Source of the DNA: an uncultured Prevotellaceae bacterium
Lineage (GTDB): Bacteria; Bacteroidota; Bacteroidia; Bacteroidales; Muribaculaceae
DNA length: 64,000 bases
Assembly: GCA_947165675.1 (NCBI GenBank)
Contig: CAMVBJ010000009.1
Coordinates: 1 to 64,000, forward strand
Reading direction: 5' to 3'
This document shows positions 26,577 through 36,571 of the stretch, piece after piece. Position 1 is the stretch's first letter, and every line of letters starts with the position of its first letter. Both the position numbers and the translations under genes were made by a program. The notes below the pieces were generated by a model. That model was not told the origin of the DNA, did no database searches, and worked only from the letters and a program-made list of their open reading frames with translations.

Positions 26577-28889
26577 TCAGAACGGGTAGCCGATGGCCAG
26601 ATGGAAGCCCAGGGCTTTCTTGAAGCTGGGGATGTTGAAGTAGCCGCCCTTGCCCGTGTCGTAGGGGGCATGAATGGCGATACCCAAGTCGGCACGCACA
26701 ACGAGCATCGACATGTCGAAGCGCAAGCCCACACCGGTGCCCAGAGCCAGTTGGTCAAGGAAATGCTTCATCTTCAACTGCCCGCCAGGACGATTCTCGT
26801 CGTCCTTGAGAAGCCAGATGTTGCCCGCGTCAAGAAACACAGCGCCATTGAAGTAACCCAGAATCGGGAAGCGGAACTCGGCATTGGCCTCCAACTTGAA
26901 GGTACCCGTCTGGTCATAATAGCTGTAACTGCTGCTGTCGGCAGGATGGTAACTGCCAGGACCGATAGACCTCGCGGCAAAAGCGCGTATCGAGTTGGAA
27001 CCGCCCACATAGAACTGCTCCCTGTAAGGCAAGTCGCTGCTGTTGCCATAGGCATGGGCCGCACCCAGGAACAGGCGCGTGGCCAAGCAGGACTTGGGGG
27101 CAAACCAGCGGGTCCACACCACCTGCCCTTGGGCCTTGACAAACTGGGAGAACGGAGTGCCAAACAGCTCCTTGGTCCCCTTGGCCTTGAAAATCGACCA
27201 GATGCCCGACAGGATATTGCCAGCCTGGGCCACGCTTGCCGTGAAGTTGATGTGGTCCAGAGGAGTGATGTCACGGTCATAGGTGTAGGTGTATTCAATC
27301 TTGGGGATAAACACGTCCTTGAAACTCTGTTCCAGCGCCTTGTTGACATTCATAGCCGAGTCAAACTTCTCGGAGCTGCTGATCAGCTTGGTGTAAGTGA
27401 GCTTGAACGGCGTGAGCACATGGCTGGAGAAACGGTTGGCGTGCCACTCCCAGGTGGCGCCCAGACTCACCTGAGCCATCTTGAAGAAGTGTGGACGGTT
27501 CATCAGGTCGGCACTGAGCGACAACCGGGTCCAGTTGGTGTAACGGCGAGAGGGATACAGGAACTTGGGGGCAATCAGCCGCGGGAAATCGAGTTTGGAC
27601 TCAATGCCGAACTCATAGGAATTGAAATCCGAGCCCTTGTAGGTTCCACTGCCACCCGTCTGCCACTCATAGTCGCCAAAAATGTCCAGGGCAAACTTCT
27701 CGCCTGCCCCGAAGGCGTTCTTGTGACGGGCACCGATCTTAACGCCCGGGCCGATGAAGCTGTTGCTCGACGTGCCATGCAGCTCAAGGGTCACTTCCCA
27801 CGGCTTGTCGAGCTGGCAATAAACGTTCAGGTCGAGCAGTCCCTCGCCATCGGGCGTGATGCTGTCGAGAGGCACCACCTGGATATCCACCGTGCTGAAG
27901 ATGCCCAGCCGAGACAGGGCCGCCTGGGTGCGGTCGATGCTGTTCACGCGGAAGAGCCGCCCCCGGCGGGCACGGATGCAGGAAGGGATAACACGGTCCT
28001 TGATATAGACGGGCTCGAAGCGGATCAATCGGCAATTCCTGGTCTCGACGGTGTCGGGCTCGCCCTTGGCATCGTCGTTGACAACTGTAGCCGTGATATC
28101 GTGGGTGACGTAGCGGATCTTGGCATTATTCGGGATATCGCCCGACTCCACCAGCCTCATGTGGATGACGCCCTTGTCCTGAATGCTGTCGGCCAGATAC
28201 TGGATAAACTCGGGACGGAAGAAGTAATAGCCCTGATTGCGCACGGCATTGGTGATATCGATGCGCACGGCGCTCAACGAGTCCAGGCAATAACGGCTGC
28301 CAGTCTGCAAGTAAGGGTTGACGCGAGCCAGCGAATCGACCAGTTGCAGGACAGGCTCCTTGCTGTTGATATACTGGATGTCGCCCAGCCTGTAAGGAGG
28401 CTTCACGTCCACATCATAGGCAATCTTGGCCTTCTTGGGGTTGTTCGACGGCACCAGTTCATAGCTGGCCGAGGAAGTGAAGTAACCGTTGTTGTGCAGG
28501 ATCGTATTGATCATGTCGACACGGGCCTGGGGATTGACACGGCGAACGAGCACAGGCTTGGCGGCAAAATGCTTGTATAGCCATCCCGAAAACCCCGTGG
28601 CATTCTCGTCAATGTTGTTATAAATCATCAAGCCGATGGGAAACGGCGTGCGGTAATAGGGCGAATACAGCGGGTTGTTGGGGCGCACATTGATGGCCGT
28701 GAAAATATCATTCTTCACGCCCTCGTCAATCTTGACGCTGTCCTCGTGATACTTGAGACGCTTGACACCCGTGTAGAGGATATCGTTCTCGCCCAACTTC
28801 TTGGTCGTCGAGCAGGACGTGGCCAGCACGAGGAGCGTCAAGGCAAGCACCAGCCAGGGGAATCGGTGCCGATGGTTATTCGTTATCAT
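26577..28889 (-). CDS. tamL: TamL: BamA/TamA-superfamily outer membrane lipoprotein
   Basis: This 770-residue protein has a lipoprotein signal (LVLATSC, then STTKKL), at least two POTRA-like modules (about 30-330, for example VRRVNPQARVDMINTILHNNGYF), and a C-terminal 16-strand Omp85 barrel. The barrel ends GYFNIPSFKKALGFHLAIGYPF with a terminal Phe. A VGGSNSIRAFAARSIGPGSY block matches the conserved L6 loop. Lipid-anchored TamA homologues (TamL) occur with TamB in Bacteroidota. They are thought to take part in outer membrane protein insertion or lipid transport. Its ATG overlaps the tamB stop by 14 bp, which shows coupling. Confidence 0.92.
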   Translation of the reverse strand: MITNNHRHRFPWLVLALTLLVLATSCSTTKKLGENDILYTGVKRLKYHEDSVKIDEGVKNDIFTAINVRPNNPLYSPYYRTPFPIGLMIYNNIDENATGFSGWLYKHFAAKPVLVRRVNPQARVDMINTILHNNGYFTSSASYELVPSNNPKKAKIAYDVDVKPPYRLGDIQYINSKEPVLQLVDSLARVNPYLQTGSRYCLDSLSAVRIDITNAVRNQGYYFFRPEFIQYLADSIQDKGVIHMRLVESGDIPNNAKIRYVTHDITATVVNDDAKGEPDTVETRNCRLIRFEPVYIKDRVIPSCIRARRGRLFRVNSIDRTQAALSRLGIFSTVDIQVVPLDSITPDGEGLLDLNVYCQLDKPWEVTLELHGTSSNSFIGPGVKIGARHKNAFGAGEKFALDIFGDYEWQTGGSGTYKGSDFNSYEFGIESKLDFPRLIAPKFLYPSRRYTNWTRLSLSADLMNRPHFFKMAQVSLGATWEWHANRFSSHVLTPFKLTYTKLISSSEKFDSAMNVNKALEQSFKDVFIPKIEYTYTYDRDITPLDHINFTASVAQAGNILSGIWSIFKAKGTKELFGTPFSQFVKAQGQVVWTRWFAPKSCLATRLFLGAAHAYGNSSDLPYREQFYVGGSNSIRAFAARSIGPGSYHPADSSSYSYYDQTGTFKLEANAEFRFPILGYFNGAVFLDAGNIWLLKDDENRPGGQLKMKHFLDQLALGTGVGLRFDMSMLVVRADLGIAIHAPYDTGKGGYFNIPSFKKALGFHLAIGYPF

Positions 28890-31800
28890 CTTTCTTGCGG
28901 TTTACGGTGGGTTTATCAATCGCCTCATCGGTGCTGGCTTGCTTGCCGTCTAACGGCACGATAAACGTGTCATCGCTCTCGATGGCCTCGATGGCTTTTT
29001 CCTGGAGCTTGAGCTGAGCCTTGCGGGCTTTCTCCAGGGAATCACGCAGCAAGTATTCCCGCGAGTGCTTAAATGTGAACAAGTTCTTAAGGTTGGTCAA
29101 CTTGCGCTTGAGCACATAGGCCACACCGGTCTCGGTCACCTGGCCCTCCAGGACGTTTTTATAACTGTTGTGATGGAAGAGCTTCAAGTACCTGTTGCCA
29201 CTGTCGTTGAGGAAATATTCCAGAGAAATATCGTTCAACAGGTTGTTGGCGATATCCTCCTCGGCCCGTGCATCGGTACTGTACTCTCCGCCCACGACGA
29301 TCTTGAAGCGGTCGTTGAACAGCGACTTGGCCAGGCGATAGCTGTAGCTGGTCTCGGTGCCGACGCCGTTGGAGCCCATATACTGGTTAATGCCAAAAGA
29401 GAGGTCAATGCCCGGGAGCGTCTGGGCAGCCCAGGTGTTGAGTTTGGACTGTAAGAACGAGAACAGAGCCGTGCTGGCAGTCAGATTATTGATATTGCCG
29501 GCACTATTGGTACCCGAGTAGGTATTGTAGAGTAGCAGGTTGATGGCCGCCTGGGAGCGCTGGTTATCGCTCATCGATTGCAACTCGTTCTGGACCGTCA
29601 TGTCGCTCTCGCACTTGAGGTCAAAGCCGAGGTCAATATTGCTGAGTGTTCCGCCCACGTTGGCATCGATCAAGAATTCCACGGGACGCGTGCCACTCTC
29701 CTCGCTGCTCACACTGGTCTTGACTCTCTCGGTACCCTTGAGGTCGAGCTGCGGGTTGAGCATGTCGCCCGTCCATGAAATGCTACTGCCGTTGGTGATA
29801 TTAAAGTCCTTCTGGGAAATCAACGGCGGCGTGTAACGCAGGTTTCCATCCTTAATGACATAGGATCCCGTGAGGCTATTGCGGCCTGCAAAGTCAATAG
29901 AATACTTGAGACGGCCACTGCCATCGATGGTGGCACGGTTCTGGCCGTCCTCCGACAGGAACACATTGACCTTGGCACCCTCTTCAACCTGGATATTGGC
30001 CAAGATATCAGTGGCGCTGGAACCGCTGGCCGTCACCAGGATGGTCTGGGCTCCCGTCATGTTGTTGAAGTCGGTAAAGGTCACCATGTCCTCATCTACG
30101 GCGGTTGATAGCTGCGAGATATCGTTCTTCATCACATAGGTAATGTTGGAACCGGGTAACAGGGTGGCGTTTGCCCGCACGCTCATCAATCGGCCGTAGC
30201 TCTTGACAGTGGCATCGATGTCGGCCAGTCCCTTGCCGAAGAGCTGGGTATATTCATCCTGCTTGCTGTCCATGAACTGCACCTCACGGCCCACGGCCCG
30301 CAGGTCAATATTCATATTGTTCAAGTCTCGCAGGTCAACCGTGCCGTTGATGGTCACTGGGCTGCGGTTAGCGCCTGTCAGCCTGTAGTTACTGAACGAA
30401 ATCACATTATTCTCAACAGGAATGCGGTCGTTGGCAAAACTGAGTGAACTGCCATAACGTGGCAGATTGAGTGTTGCTGAGTCAGCAACAAGGTAGCCAT
30501 TGACCTGAGGAGCATCACTTGACCCGCTGATGGTCATATTTCCCACTGCATATCCATCAAGCCAGATGTAATCACCGGGAATAAAGGCATTGGCCCTGGT
30601 GAGCGGGAAGCGGTTGAACCGGGCCTCCAGGTTGTACGGAGAGTCAGCATTGCCACCATTGAGTGAGCCACTCAACACAACCGACTGCTTGCCATCAAGA
30701 ATCAGATCGGCCGTCAGGTTAGTCGTGGCAGTAACGGGGTCAAGGTCAAAGTCGGCATTCAGTGTCACGTCGCCCTCATGTATGCCATTGTAGTAAAAGT
30801 CCTTGATGTCGATGACGCCGTCGCCGTCGGCATTGGTGCCATCCCAGTTGACATCGATATTGGCATTAAGAGTGCCACTGGTACGGTCCAGCATCGGCAG
30901 GATACGTGTCCATTCCTCCAGACGCAGGTTGTCGATATCAAGGCGCACATTCTCGGTACTGTCACCCGGCTGGCGTGTCGTGTAAAGTTCGACACTACTA
31001 CTGTCGCTCTGCAGCGAGAGGTTGGCATCGAGCATGCGCGTGTGGTAATTCACATTGACATAATTGTCGTCATTGAAGGTCCAGTGACGGTAGCCGATAA
31101 CGGGATCTTTGCCAAAGAGGCGCGCCTTCACTTGTTCCTCAGCAAGGTTGGCATTGATGCCCATGCGGTAACCCGTCTCGCCCTTGATGTTCTGCTGATG
31201 AAGCATGAAGTCGATGGCATGACCCTTGATGCCACCATTGGCAGTCACCTGGGCAAACTCGTCCCACGTACCCGGGCGATTACCCATGTGGGCCGTGAAG
31301 GCAAGATACTTGTTATTGAGCTCATTTACATTGACGGTGATGCTATCGATATTGGTTTCACCGGCACTGATGCCAAGGGCTCTACCGTTGAGCACCAGCG
31401 TTGTGTCACGGCTCATCTCGCAGCTAATGTGGCGGAAGTCGATTTCCTGCTGCTGCAAGTAGCGCTGAATGACACCGTCAGCCCCCATGTGCATGTCAAA
31501 GTCGAAGCGGGGCATGGGATTCTTGAGACGTTCCACGTCGATCCAGCGCTCCTTGTACTGGCGCTGTATCTCGGCAAGTGTATTCTGGAAGTCTTCGATC
31601 AAAGTCATCACGGGGCTGGGCGAATTCAAGTGGGCGTAATTGTCCTCATTCTCGACCGTTACACAGGTGTACCACGGGGTGCTGTGCAACGAGGCAAGGG
31701 CGTCATCAGCCACAATCAGGCTACTATCAAGACGCCAATCAATGTCCGTCAAGCTCAGGTCGGCATCCCACTCTTGGGTTCGCAGGTTGATATCACCCTC

Positions 31801-33804
31801 GGCATGAAGGCGCGTAGAGCCATTACACTGGCCGTCATACAGCCCCAAGCGTTTCAGGTCCAGGTCACGCACGTTGCCGTCGGCAGTGAACACGTAGTGA
31901 TCGTTACAGATGGTGCCATGAGCATTGGCGTCAAAATCGCATCCTCGATTGTTGCTCTGGGCATACACGTCGGCATAGCCCCCGCGCAACTTGCCACGGG
32001 CCTTGACGTTGCCATATTGCATGCCGTTGTAACGCACGTGGGCCAGGTTGACGGTAGCATCGGTCCAGGTGCTGCCACAGTCCGTGAAGTCAAAGCCGTG
32101 ACCACGGGCATTGACACTGGCCGTGAGGTTCCTGACATCATAGTCAGGCAAGAATGACTTGACAGGGAAGTTGCTGAAATGGGCATCCACGTCATAATTC
32201 TCGTTGCAGACGTCATAGTAGCCATCGCCACGCAGGGTGCCGCCACCAGTCGAGACACGCAGGTTGCGGGCCACCCATTTACATCCCTCTTTATTGATTT
32301 TTCCACTCAACTTCATGGGGGGCAGTTTCACGTCATCGAGTCCCAGCATCTTGTTGAGCACACTCGGGTCACGCAGGTCCACCTCGGTATCGAGGTTGGC
32401 CTTCATGCGGTCCATGTCGGTGGGATTATAGATAGTGCCTTTGCCCTTGATGCGGCCGATGCCGGGAACGTCGGCATCGAGCGACTGCACGTCCAGACGC
32501 TTCTGGTTGCCACGGGCCTTGGCCTTAATCTTCACAGGCTTGTTGTGGGGAATGTCCTTGAGGGCTTTACGGGCCTCGGGGACCAGTTTCTCCACCTCAT
32601 TAAGGTCGATCTTGCTATCGGTGTCGATGGTGGCTTTGCCGTTGGGCTTGCCGTCAAGCATGTCTTGATCCACATGGGCGTCGAGCTTGATGTCGCTGCC
32701 CCGGGTCTTGAGTTTCATGTCGTTGAGGTCCAGGCCGTTCTTGTCCTTGTTGACAGTGCCGCTGGCGTCCTTGACCTGCAAGCCGCTGCGCTCCTTGCCG
32801 CTGAGGTGCTTGACGGGAACCTTCAGCTTGTCACCGTCCATCTCAAAGTTGTCGACGGCGGCATTCACATCATTGACCTCGATGTTATCGGGGTCGAGCG
32901 TAGTACCTGGCTTGTTGGGCTTTTTGCCTGTTTGGGAATACTTGCCCTTGCTGTTGCTCAGGCGCACTTTATCGGCCTTGACCTTCCAGGGCTTGTCATC
33001 ACCACCGTCGGGTTTTGCGGTTTCCTCGGGCATGGGATGGTCCTTGCGGTATTGCTTGGCGTCTTTCTTGCTGGGATACTGATAGTTCACGTCGGCCTTA
33101 TCAACGTTGAGTTCGCCCACATCGACAGTCTTCTCGCCAGTATCGACCTTGACATCCCGGGCCTCGGCATGGCCCACCTTGGCATCAAGTTGATCGACGG
33201 TGGGTTTCATGTCCATCTTGAAGTCCACATCATCGGCAGTGACTTTGCCTGCATTGACCTTCCAGGGTTTGCTGGGTTCCTTCTTGGGGTCGGGTTTCTT
33301 CTTCTCGGGCTTGTAGCTCATTTTGGCCTTGCCACCCTTGAGCGACGCGTTGTTCACATCGACCTTGTTGCCAGTCAAGTCAACACTGGCCGCATCCACC
33401 TTGGCCTCGTCAACATCCACATCGAGGTCCATTGAACCGTCCTCGGTCTTGACCTGGCTCTTGGCCCCCTTGAGCGACACGTTGTCAACCTCCACTTTCT
33501 TGTCCAGCAGTGGTTTGGGCTTGACATTAGCCTTAACGTCATCGGCCTTGAAGAGAGTGTCACCGTTCTGGTCAATGACCTGCACGTCGGTTGCGCTCAC
33601 GTCAAGCGGAAACTTCACCCTCACATCACCCACGCTGATGTCCATGCCGGTCTTCTTGCTGGCATACTCGGCAGCCATGTCGGCGGCTTTGTTCTGCACC
33701 CACGGGATATAGGCGGCAAACGGCAGTGCCGCTACCATACCCAGTAGTCCGCCGCCAATCCAGGCAGCGAGTTTGCCGAACATATTTCCCTTTTTGCCAA
33801 ACAT
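28876..33804 (-). CDS. tamB: Translocation and assembly module TamB (DUF490)
   Basis: This 1642-residue AsmA-like protein has an N-terminal membrane anchor (about 9-32). A very long beta-helical periplasmic body follows, then the C-terminal TamB/DUF490 domain (about 1250-1600: YVIKDGNLRYTPPLISQKDFNITNGS, then GFDLKCESDMTVQN). TamB spans the periplasm with a hydrophobic groove and works with an Omp85 partner, here TamL. Residues about 60-400 are strongly biased to Lys, Asp and Val with short DVxVD/NVSLKG-type repeats and a KKKPDPKKEPSKPW linker, longer than in E. coli TamB. It starts at ATG 33804; MFGK at 33783 is an alternative. Confidence 0.92.
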   Translation of the reverse strand: MFGKKGNMFGKLAAWIGGGLLGMVAALPFAAYIPWVQNKAADMAAEYASKKTGMDISVGDVRVKFPLDVSATDVQVIDQNGDTLFKADDVKANVKPKPLLDKKVEVDNVSLKGAKSQVKTEDGSMDLDVDVDEAKVDAASVDLTGNKVDVNNASLKGGKAKMSYKPEKKKPDPKKEPSKPWKVNAGKVTADDVDFKMDMKPTVDQLDAKVGHAEARDVKVDTGEKTVDVGELNVDKADVNYQYPSKKDAKQYRKDHPMPEETAKPDGGDDKPWKVKADKVRLSNSKGKYSQTGKKPNKPGTTLDPDNIEVNDVNAAVDNFEMDGDKLKVPVKHLSGKERSGLQVKDASGTVNKDKNGLDLNDMKLKTRGSDIKLDAHVDQDMLDGKPNGKATIDTDSKIDLNEVEKLVPEARKALKDIPHNKPVKIKAKARGNQKRLDVQSLDADVPGIGRIKGKGTIYNPTDMDRMKANLDTEVDLRDPSVLNKMLGLDDVKLPPMKLSGKINKEGCKWVARNLRVSTGGGTLRGDGYYDVCNENYDVDAHFSNFPVKSFLPDYDVRNLTASVNARGHGFDFTDCGSTWTDATVNLAHVRYNGMQYGNVKARGKLRGGYADVYAQSNNRGCDFDANAHGTICNDHYVFTADGNVRDLDLKRLGLYDGQCNGSTRLHAEGDINLRTQEWDADLSLTDIDWRLDSSLIVADDALASLHSTPWYTCVTVENEDNYAHLNSPSPVMTLIEDFQNTLAEIQRQYKERWIDVERLKNPMPRFDFDMHMGADGVIQRYLQQQEIDFRHISCEMSRDTTLVLNGRALGISAGETNIDSITVNVNELNNKYLAFTAHMGNRPGTWDEFAQVTANGGIKGHAIDFMLHQQNIKGETGYRMGINANLAEEQVKARLFGKDPVIGYRHWTFNDDNYVNVNYHTRMLDANLSLQSDSSSVELYTTRQPGDSTENVRLDIDNLRLEEWTRILPMLDRTSGTLNANIDVNWDGTNADGDGVIDIKDFYYNGIHEGDVTLNADFDLDPVTATTNLTADLILDGKQSVVLSGSLNGGNADSPYNLEARFNRFPLTRANAFIPGDYIWLDGYAVGNMTISGSSDAPQVNGYLVADSATLNLPRYGSSLSFANDRIPVENNVISFSNYRLTGANRSPVTINGTVDLRDLNNMNIDLRAVGREVQFMDSKQDEYTQLFGKGLADIDATVKSYGRLMSVRANATLLPGSNITYVMKNDISQLSTAVDEDMVTFTDFNNMTGAQTILVTASGSSATDILANIQVEEGAKVNVFLSEDGQNRATIDGSGRLKYSIDFAGRNSLTGSYVIKDGNLRYTPPLISQKDFNITNGSSISWTGDMLNPQLDLKGTERVKTSVSSEESGTRPVEFLIDANVGGTLSNIDLGFDLKCESDMTVQNELQSMSDNQRSQAAINLLLYNTYSGTNSAGNINNLTASTALFSFLQSKLNTWAAQTLPGIDLSFGINQYMGSNGVGTETSYSYRLAKSLFNDRFKIVVGGEYSTDARAEEDIANNLLNDISLEYFLNDSGNRYLKLFHHNSYKNVLEGQVTETGVAYVLKRKLTNLKNLFTFKHSREYLLRDSLEKARKAQLKLQEKAIEAIESDDTFIVPLDGKQASTDEAIDKPTVNRKKDDNE

Positions 33805-33843
33805 TTATCGACGCGACGAGGCGCAATTTGTCATTTTAACTTA

Positions 33844-33872
33844 CAAAGTTACAAAAGAATTGGAAACGACAA
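33844..33872 (-). promoter_or_regulatory. Promoter for the tamB-tamL operon
   Basis: TAACTTTG (33851-33844, minus strand) matches the -7 consensus, with TTG 18 bp upstream (33872-33870). It is about 40 bp before the tamB ATG. Confidence 0.55.
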
Positions 33873-33924
33873 GCAAATTCTTCGGTTTTTTGCAATTCCC
33901 CCACATTTTTACCAGCAATTTCAA

Positions 33925-33967
33925 TTAAGACCGCCAGATCGCTATTCATCACAGCGACCTGGCGGCC
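33925..33967 (-). terminator. Terminator after glgP
   Basis: Arms 33929-33943 and 33953-33967 pair over 15 bp. The two A-C mismatches on the plus strand become G-U pairs in minus-strand RNA, so the hairpin is complete only in the direction of glgP transcription. Confidence 0.8.
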
Positions 33968-33997
33968 TTGATTGATACATTTACTATCGGTAGCGGT

Positions 33998-36550
33998 TTA
34001 GAACCACTTGAGGTAGGCGAAGTCCTGGCGGTGGGGCAGCAAGTCGCACCAGGGGTAGGCGCGATAGGCGTAACGGAACATGCCGTTCTCGCGGAAGGGC
34101 ACCTTGCAGTTGTAGGTCAGGATATTACCGTCCTCGGCAACCACATCGAGATGCTCGGCACGATAGAACTTGACCTGACCGTCCTCCTCCTTATAGACCA
34201 CGAGTTCGAGCTTGACATCACGGCCCAGACCAGCGGTGTCGAGACGCATCGTGACCTCGATATCGGCCTTGCCACTGGCGATGGCCTCGCGGTTACCCAT
34301 GATATCTCCCACGAGGTGCACGTCATCCCAATGAGCGGCAACATTCTCCTTCCAGGCGACAATCTTCTTGGCGACGGCATAGTCGTCGGCCATCAATTGA
34401 CGAGCGCGGGCAGCCTGCGGGCGATAGAACTTGTTGAAGTAGTCACGCATCATGCGAGACATGGTGTAGTGAGGAGCGATGTGGCAGATCGAATTCTTGA
34501 TGTACTGCACCCACTCGGGAGAATAGCCCTTGCTGTTCTTGGCGAAGTACAGGGGGATGATCTCGTTCTCGAGCATGGAGTAGATAGTAGCCGAGTCGAG
34601 ACGATCCTGCTGAGCCTGATCGGTATAAGTGCGCTTGCTGGTCAACGCCCAGCCAGCACCCTCGCGGTAGCCCTCATACCACCAACCATCGAGCACCGAG
34701 AAGTTGAGCAATCCGTTCATCTCGGCCTTCTCGCCCGACGTGCCCGAGGCCTCCAGCGGGCGCGTGGGCGTGTTGAGCCACACATCAACACCAGTGATGA
34801 GGCGCTTGGAGAGCGTCATGTCGTAGTTCTCGAGGAAGATGATCTTGCCCAGGAACTCGGGCATCTTGCTAATCTCGATGATGCGCTTGATCAAGCCCTG
34901 GCCAGCACCGTCGGCAGGATGGGCCTTACCGGCAAAGATGAACTGGACGGGATAGCGCTCATCGTTAACAATCTTTTTCAGGCGCTCCAGATCATTGAAG
35001 ATGAGGTGGGCACGCTTGTAAGTAGCAAAGCGGCGGGCGAAACCGATGAGCAACGCATCGGGGTTGATCTTGTCCACGATGTTGGCAATGCGGGTGGGAT
35101 CACCCTGGTTCTTGAGCCAGTTCTCCTTGAAGTCACGCTTGACAAAACGGATGAACTTCTGCTTCAACGTCATGCGCATTTCCCAGATTTTCTCATCGGG
35201 AACAGACATCAAGGGAGCCCATGAGGACTCAAGTTCCTGGTGCTCCAGGAAGTCATCGCCGAGCACCTGGTGATAGAACACCTTCCACTCGCTGGCGGCC
35301 CATGTGGGCATGTGGACACCATTGGTGACATAACCCACGTGGGATTCCTCGGGGGCGTAGCCCTTCCACAGCCCCGAGAACATCTTCTTGGACACCTCGC
35401 CATGCAGCCAGCTCACGCCATTGCTCTCCTGAGTGGTGTTGAGGGCGAAGGTGCTCATGCAGAAGCGCTCATCGCTGCCAGGGTTCTCGCGACCCATGTC
35501 CATGAGTTCCTGCCAAGAGATACCCAGTCGCTCGGGGTAGCCGCCCATGTACTTGCCGAAGAGCTCCTCGTCGAAGTAGTCGTGGCCAGCAGGCACGGGA
35601 GTGTGAACGGTATAGAGCGAAGTGGCCCGAACGATCTCAAGGGCCTCGTTGTAGGTCAGGCCGTCTTCCTGCACATAGTCCACCAGGCGTTGCAGGTTGA
35701 GCAGTGCAGCATGACCCTCATTGCAGTGATAGATGTCGGCCTTGATGCCCAAGCGCTTGAGCAGCAGCACGCCACCGATGCCCAGCAGGTACTCTTGCTT
35801 GATGCGGTTCTCCCAGTCTCCACCGTAGAGCTTGTGGGTAATCTCGCGGTCATACTCACTATTGCGATCCATGTCGGTGTCGAGCAGGTAGAGCTTCACG
35901 CGGCCTACGTTGGCTTGCCACACGTTGGCATAAATTGTGCGACCGGGGTAAGGCACCTCGTGCACAAGCTGCTGGCCATTCTCGTCAAGGACAGGCTCAA
36001 TGGGTAACTGGTTGAAGTTCTGTGCCTGGTAGTTGGCGATCTGCTGGCCATCCATCGACAGAGTCTGGGTGAAGTAGCCATAGCGGTACAGGAAACCCAC
36101 TGCAGTCATGTTCACGCAGCGGTCGCTGGCCTCCTTGACATAGTCACCAGCGAGGATACCCAGACCACCCGAATAAATCTTGAGGGCATTGCACAGGCCG
36201 TATTCCATACAGAAGTAAGCTACGGACGGGATATCGCTGCGAAGGGGCTTCTTCATGTACTCCTTGTAGAGCTCATAGGTGCTGTCGATGCGAGCCATCA
36301 TGGCAGCATCGGCCTGGATGGCATCAATCTTCTCGTTGGAGAGACGCTGCAACATCTTCACGGGGTTCTCACTGGTGGCACGCCACGTGTCACGATCCAA
36401 GTCATGGAAAAGGGTCTTACCCTCGGTGTTCCATGCCCACCACAGGTTGCGGGAGAGTTCATTGAGTTTGTTGAGCTTGCCCGGCAACTCGGACTTCACA
36501 GTGATGTTCCTCCACTGAGGCTCGTTACAGTTACTGACTTGAATTTTCAT
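33998..36550 (-). CDS. glgP: Alpha-glucan (glycogen) phosphorylase, short GT35 type
   Basis: This 850-residue enzyme releases glucose-1-phosphate from glycogen with pyridoxal phosphate. The N-terminal [13 protein letters not shown] and [34 protein letters not shown] are typical of the short bacterial/archaeal phosphorylase group. The PLP-lysine segment reads [17 protein letters not shown], with the conserved Lys but Glu where Met is usual (TSGMKAALNG in relatives). [11 protein letters not shown] and [10 protein letters not shown] are also conserved. It starts 21 bp after the glycogen synthase stop, so synthesis and breakdown share an operon. Confidence 0.95.
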   Translation of the reverse strand: MKIQVSNCNEPQWRNITVKSELPGKLNKLNELSRNLWWAWNTEGKTLFHDLDRDTWRATSENPVKMLQRLSNEKIDAIQADAAMMARIDSTYELYKEYMKKPLRSDIPSVAYFCMEYGLCNALKIYSGGLGILAGDYVKEASDRCVNMTAVGFLYRYGYFTQTLSMDGQQIANYQAQNFNQLPIEPVLDENGQQLVHEVPYPGRTIYANVWQANVGRVKLYLLDTDMDRNSEYDREITHKLYGGDWENRIKQEYLLGIGGVLLLKRLGIKADIYHCNEGHAALLNLQRLVDYVQEDGLTYNEALEIVRATSLYTVHTPVPAGHDYFDEELFGKYMGGYPERLGISWQELMDMGRENPGSDERFCMSTFALNTTQESNGVSWLHGEVSKKMFSGLWKGYAPEESHVGYVTNGVHMPTWAASEWKVFYHQVLGDDFLEHQELESSWAPLMSVPDEKIWEMRMTLKQKFIRFVKRDFKENWLKNQGDPTRIANIVDKINPDALLIGFARRFATYKRAHLIFNDLERLKKIVNDERYPVQFIFAGKAHPADGAGQGLIKRIIEISKMPEFLGKIIFLENYDMTLSKRLITGVDVWLNTPTRPLEASGTSGEKAEMNGLLNFSVLDGWWYEGYREGAGWALTSKRTYTDQAQQDRLDSATIYSMLENEIIPLYFAKNSKGYSPEWVQYIKNSICHIAPHYTMSRMMRDYFNKFYRPQAARARQLMADDYAVAKKIVAWKENVAAHWDDVHLVGDIMGNREAIASGKADIEVTMRLDTAGLGRDVKLELVVYKEEDGQVKFYRAEHLDVVAEDGNILTYNCKVPFRENGMFRYAYRAYPWCDLLPHRQDFAYLKWF

Positions 36551-36571
36551 AAAAAATATGGTTGTTAGTTG

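Noticed and set aside
26601-28580. 659-codon open frame on the plus strand opposite tamL
   Set aside because: It is antisense to a well-supported gene and arises from GC-rich third codon positions; the translation has no domain and an abnormal composition.
30778-33435. Two long plus-strand open frames (459 and 418 codons) opposite tamB
   Set aside because: Both mirror the Val/Asp/Lys-rich tamB coding strand; no recognisable protein family or initiation signal.
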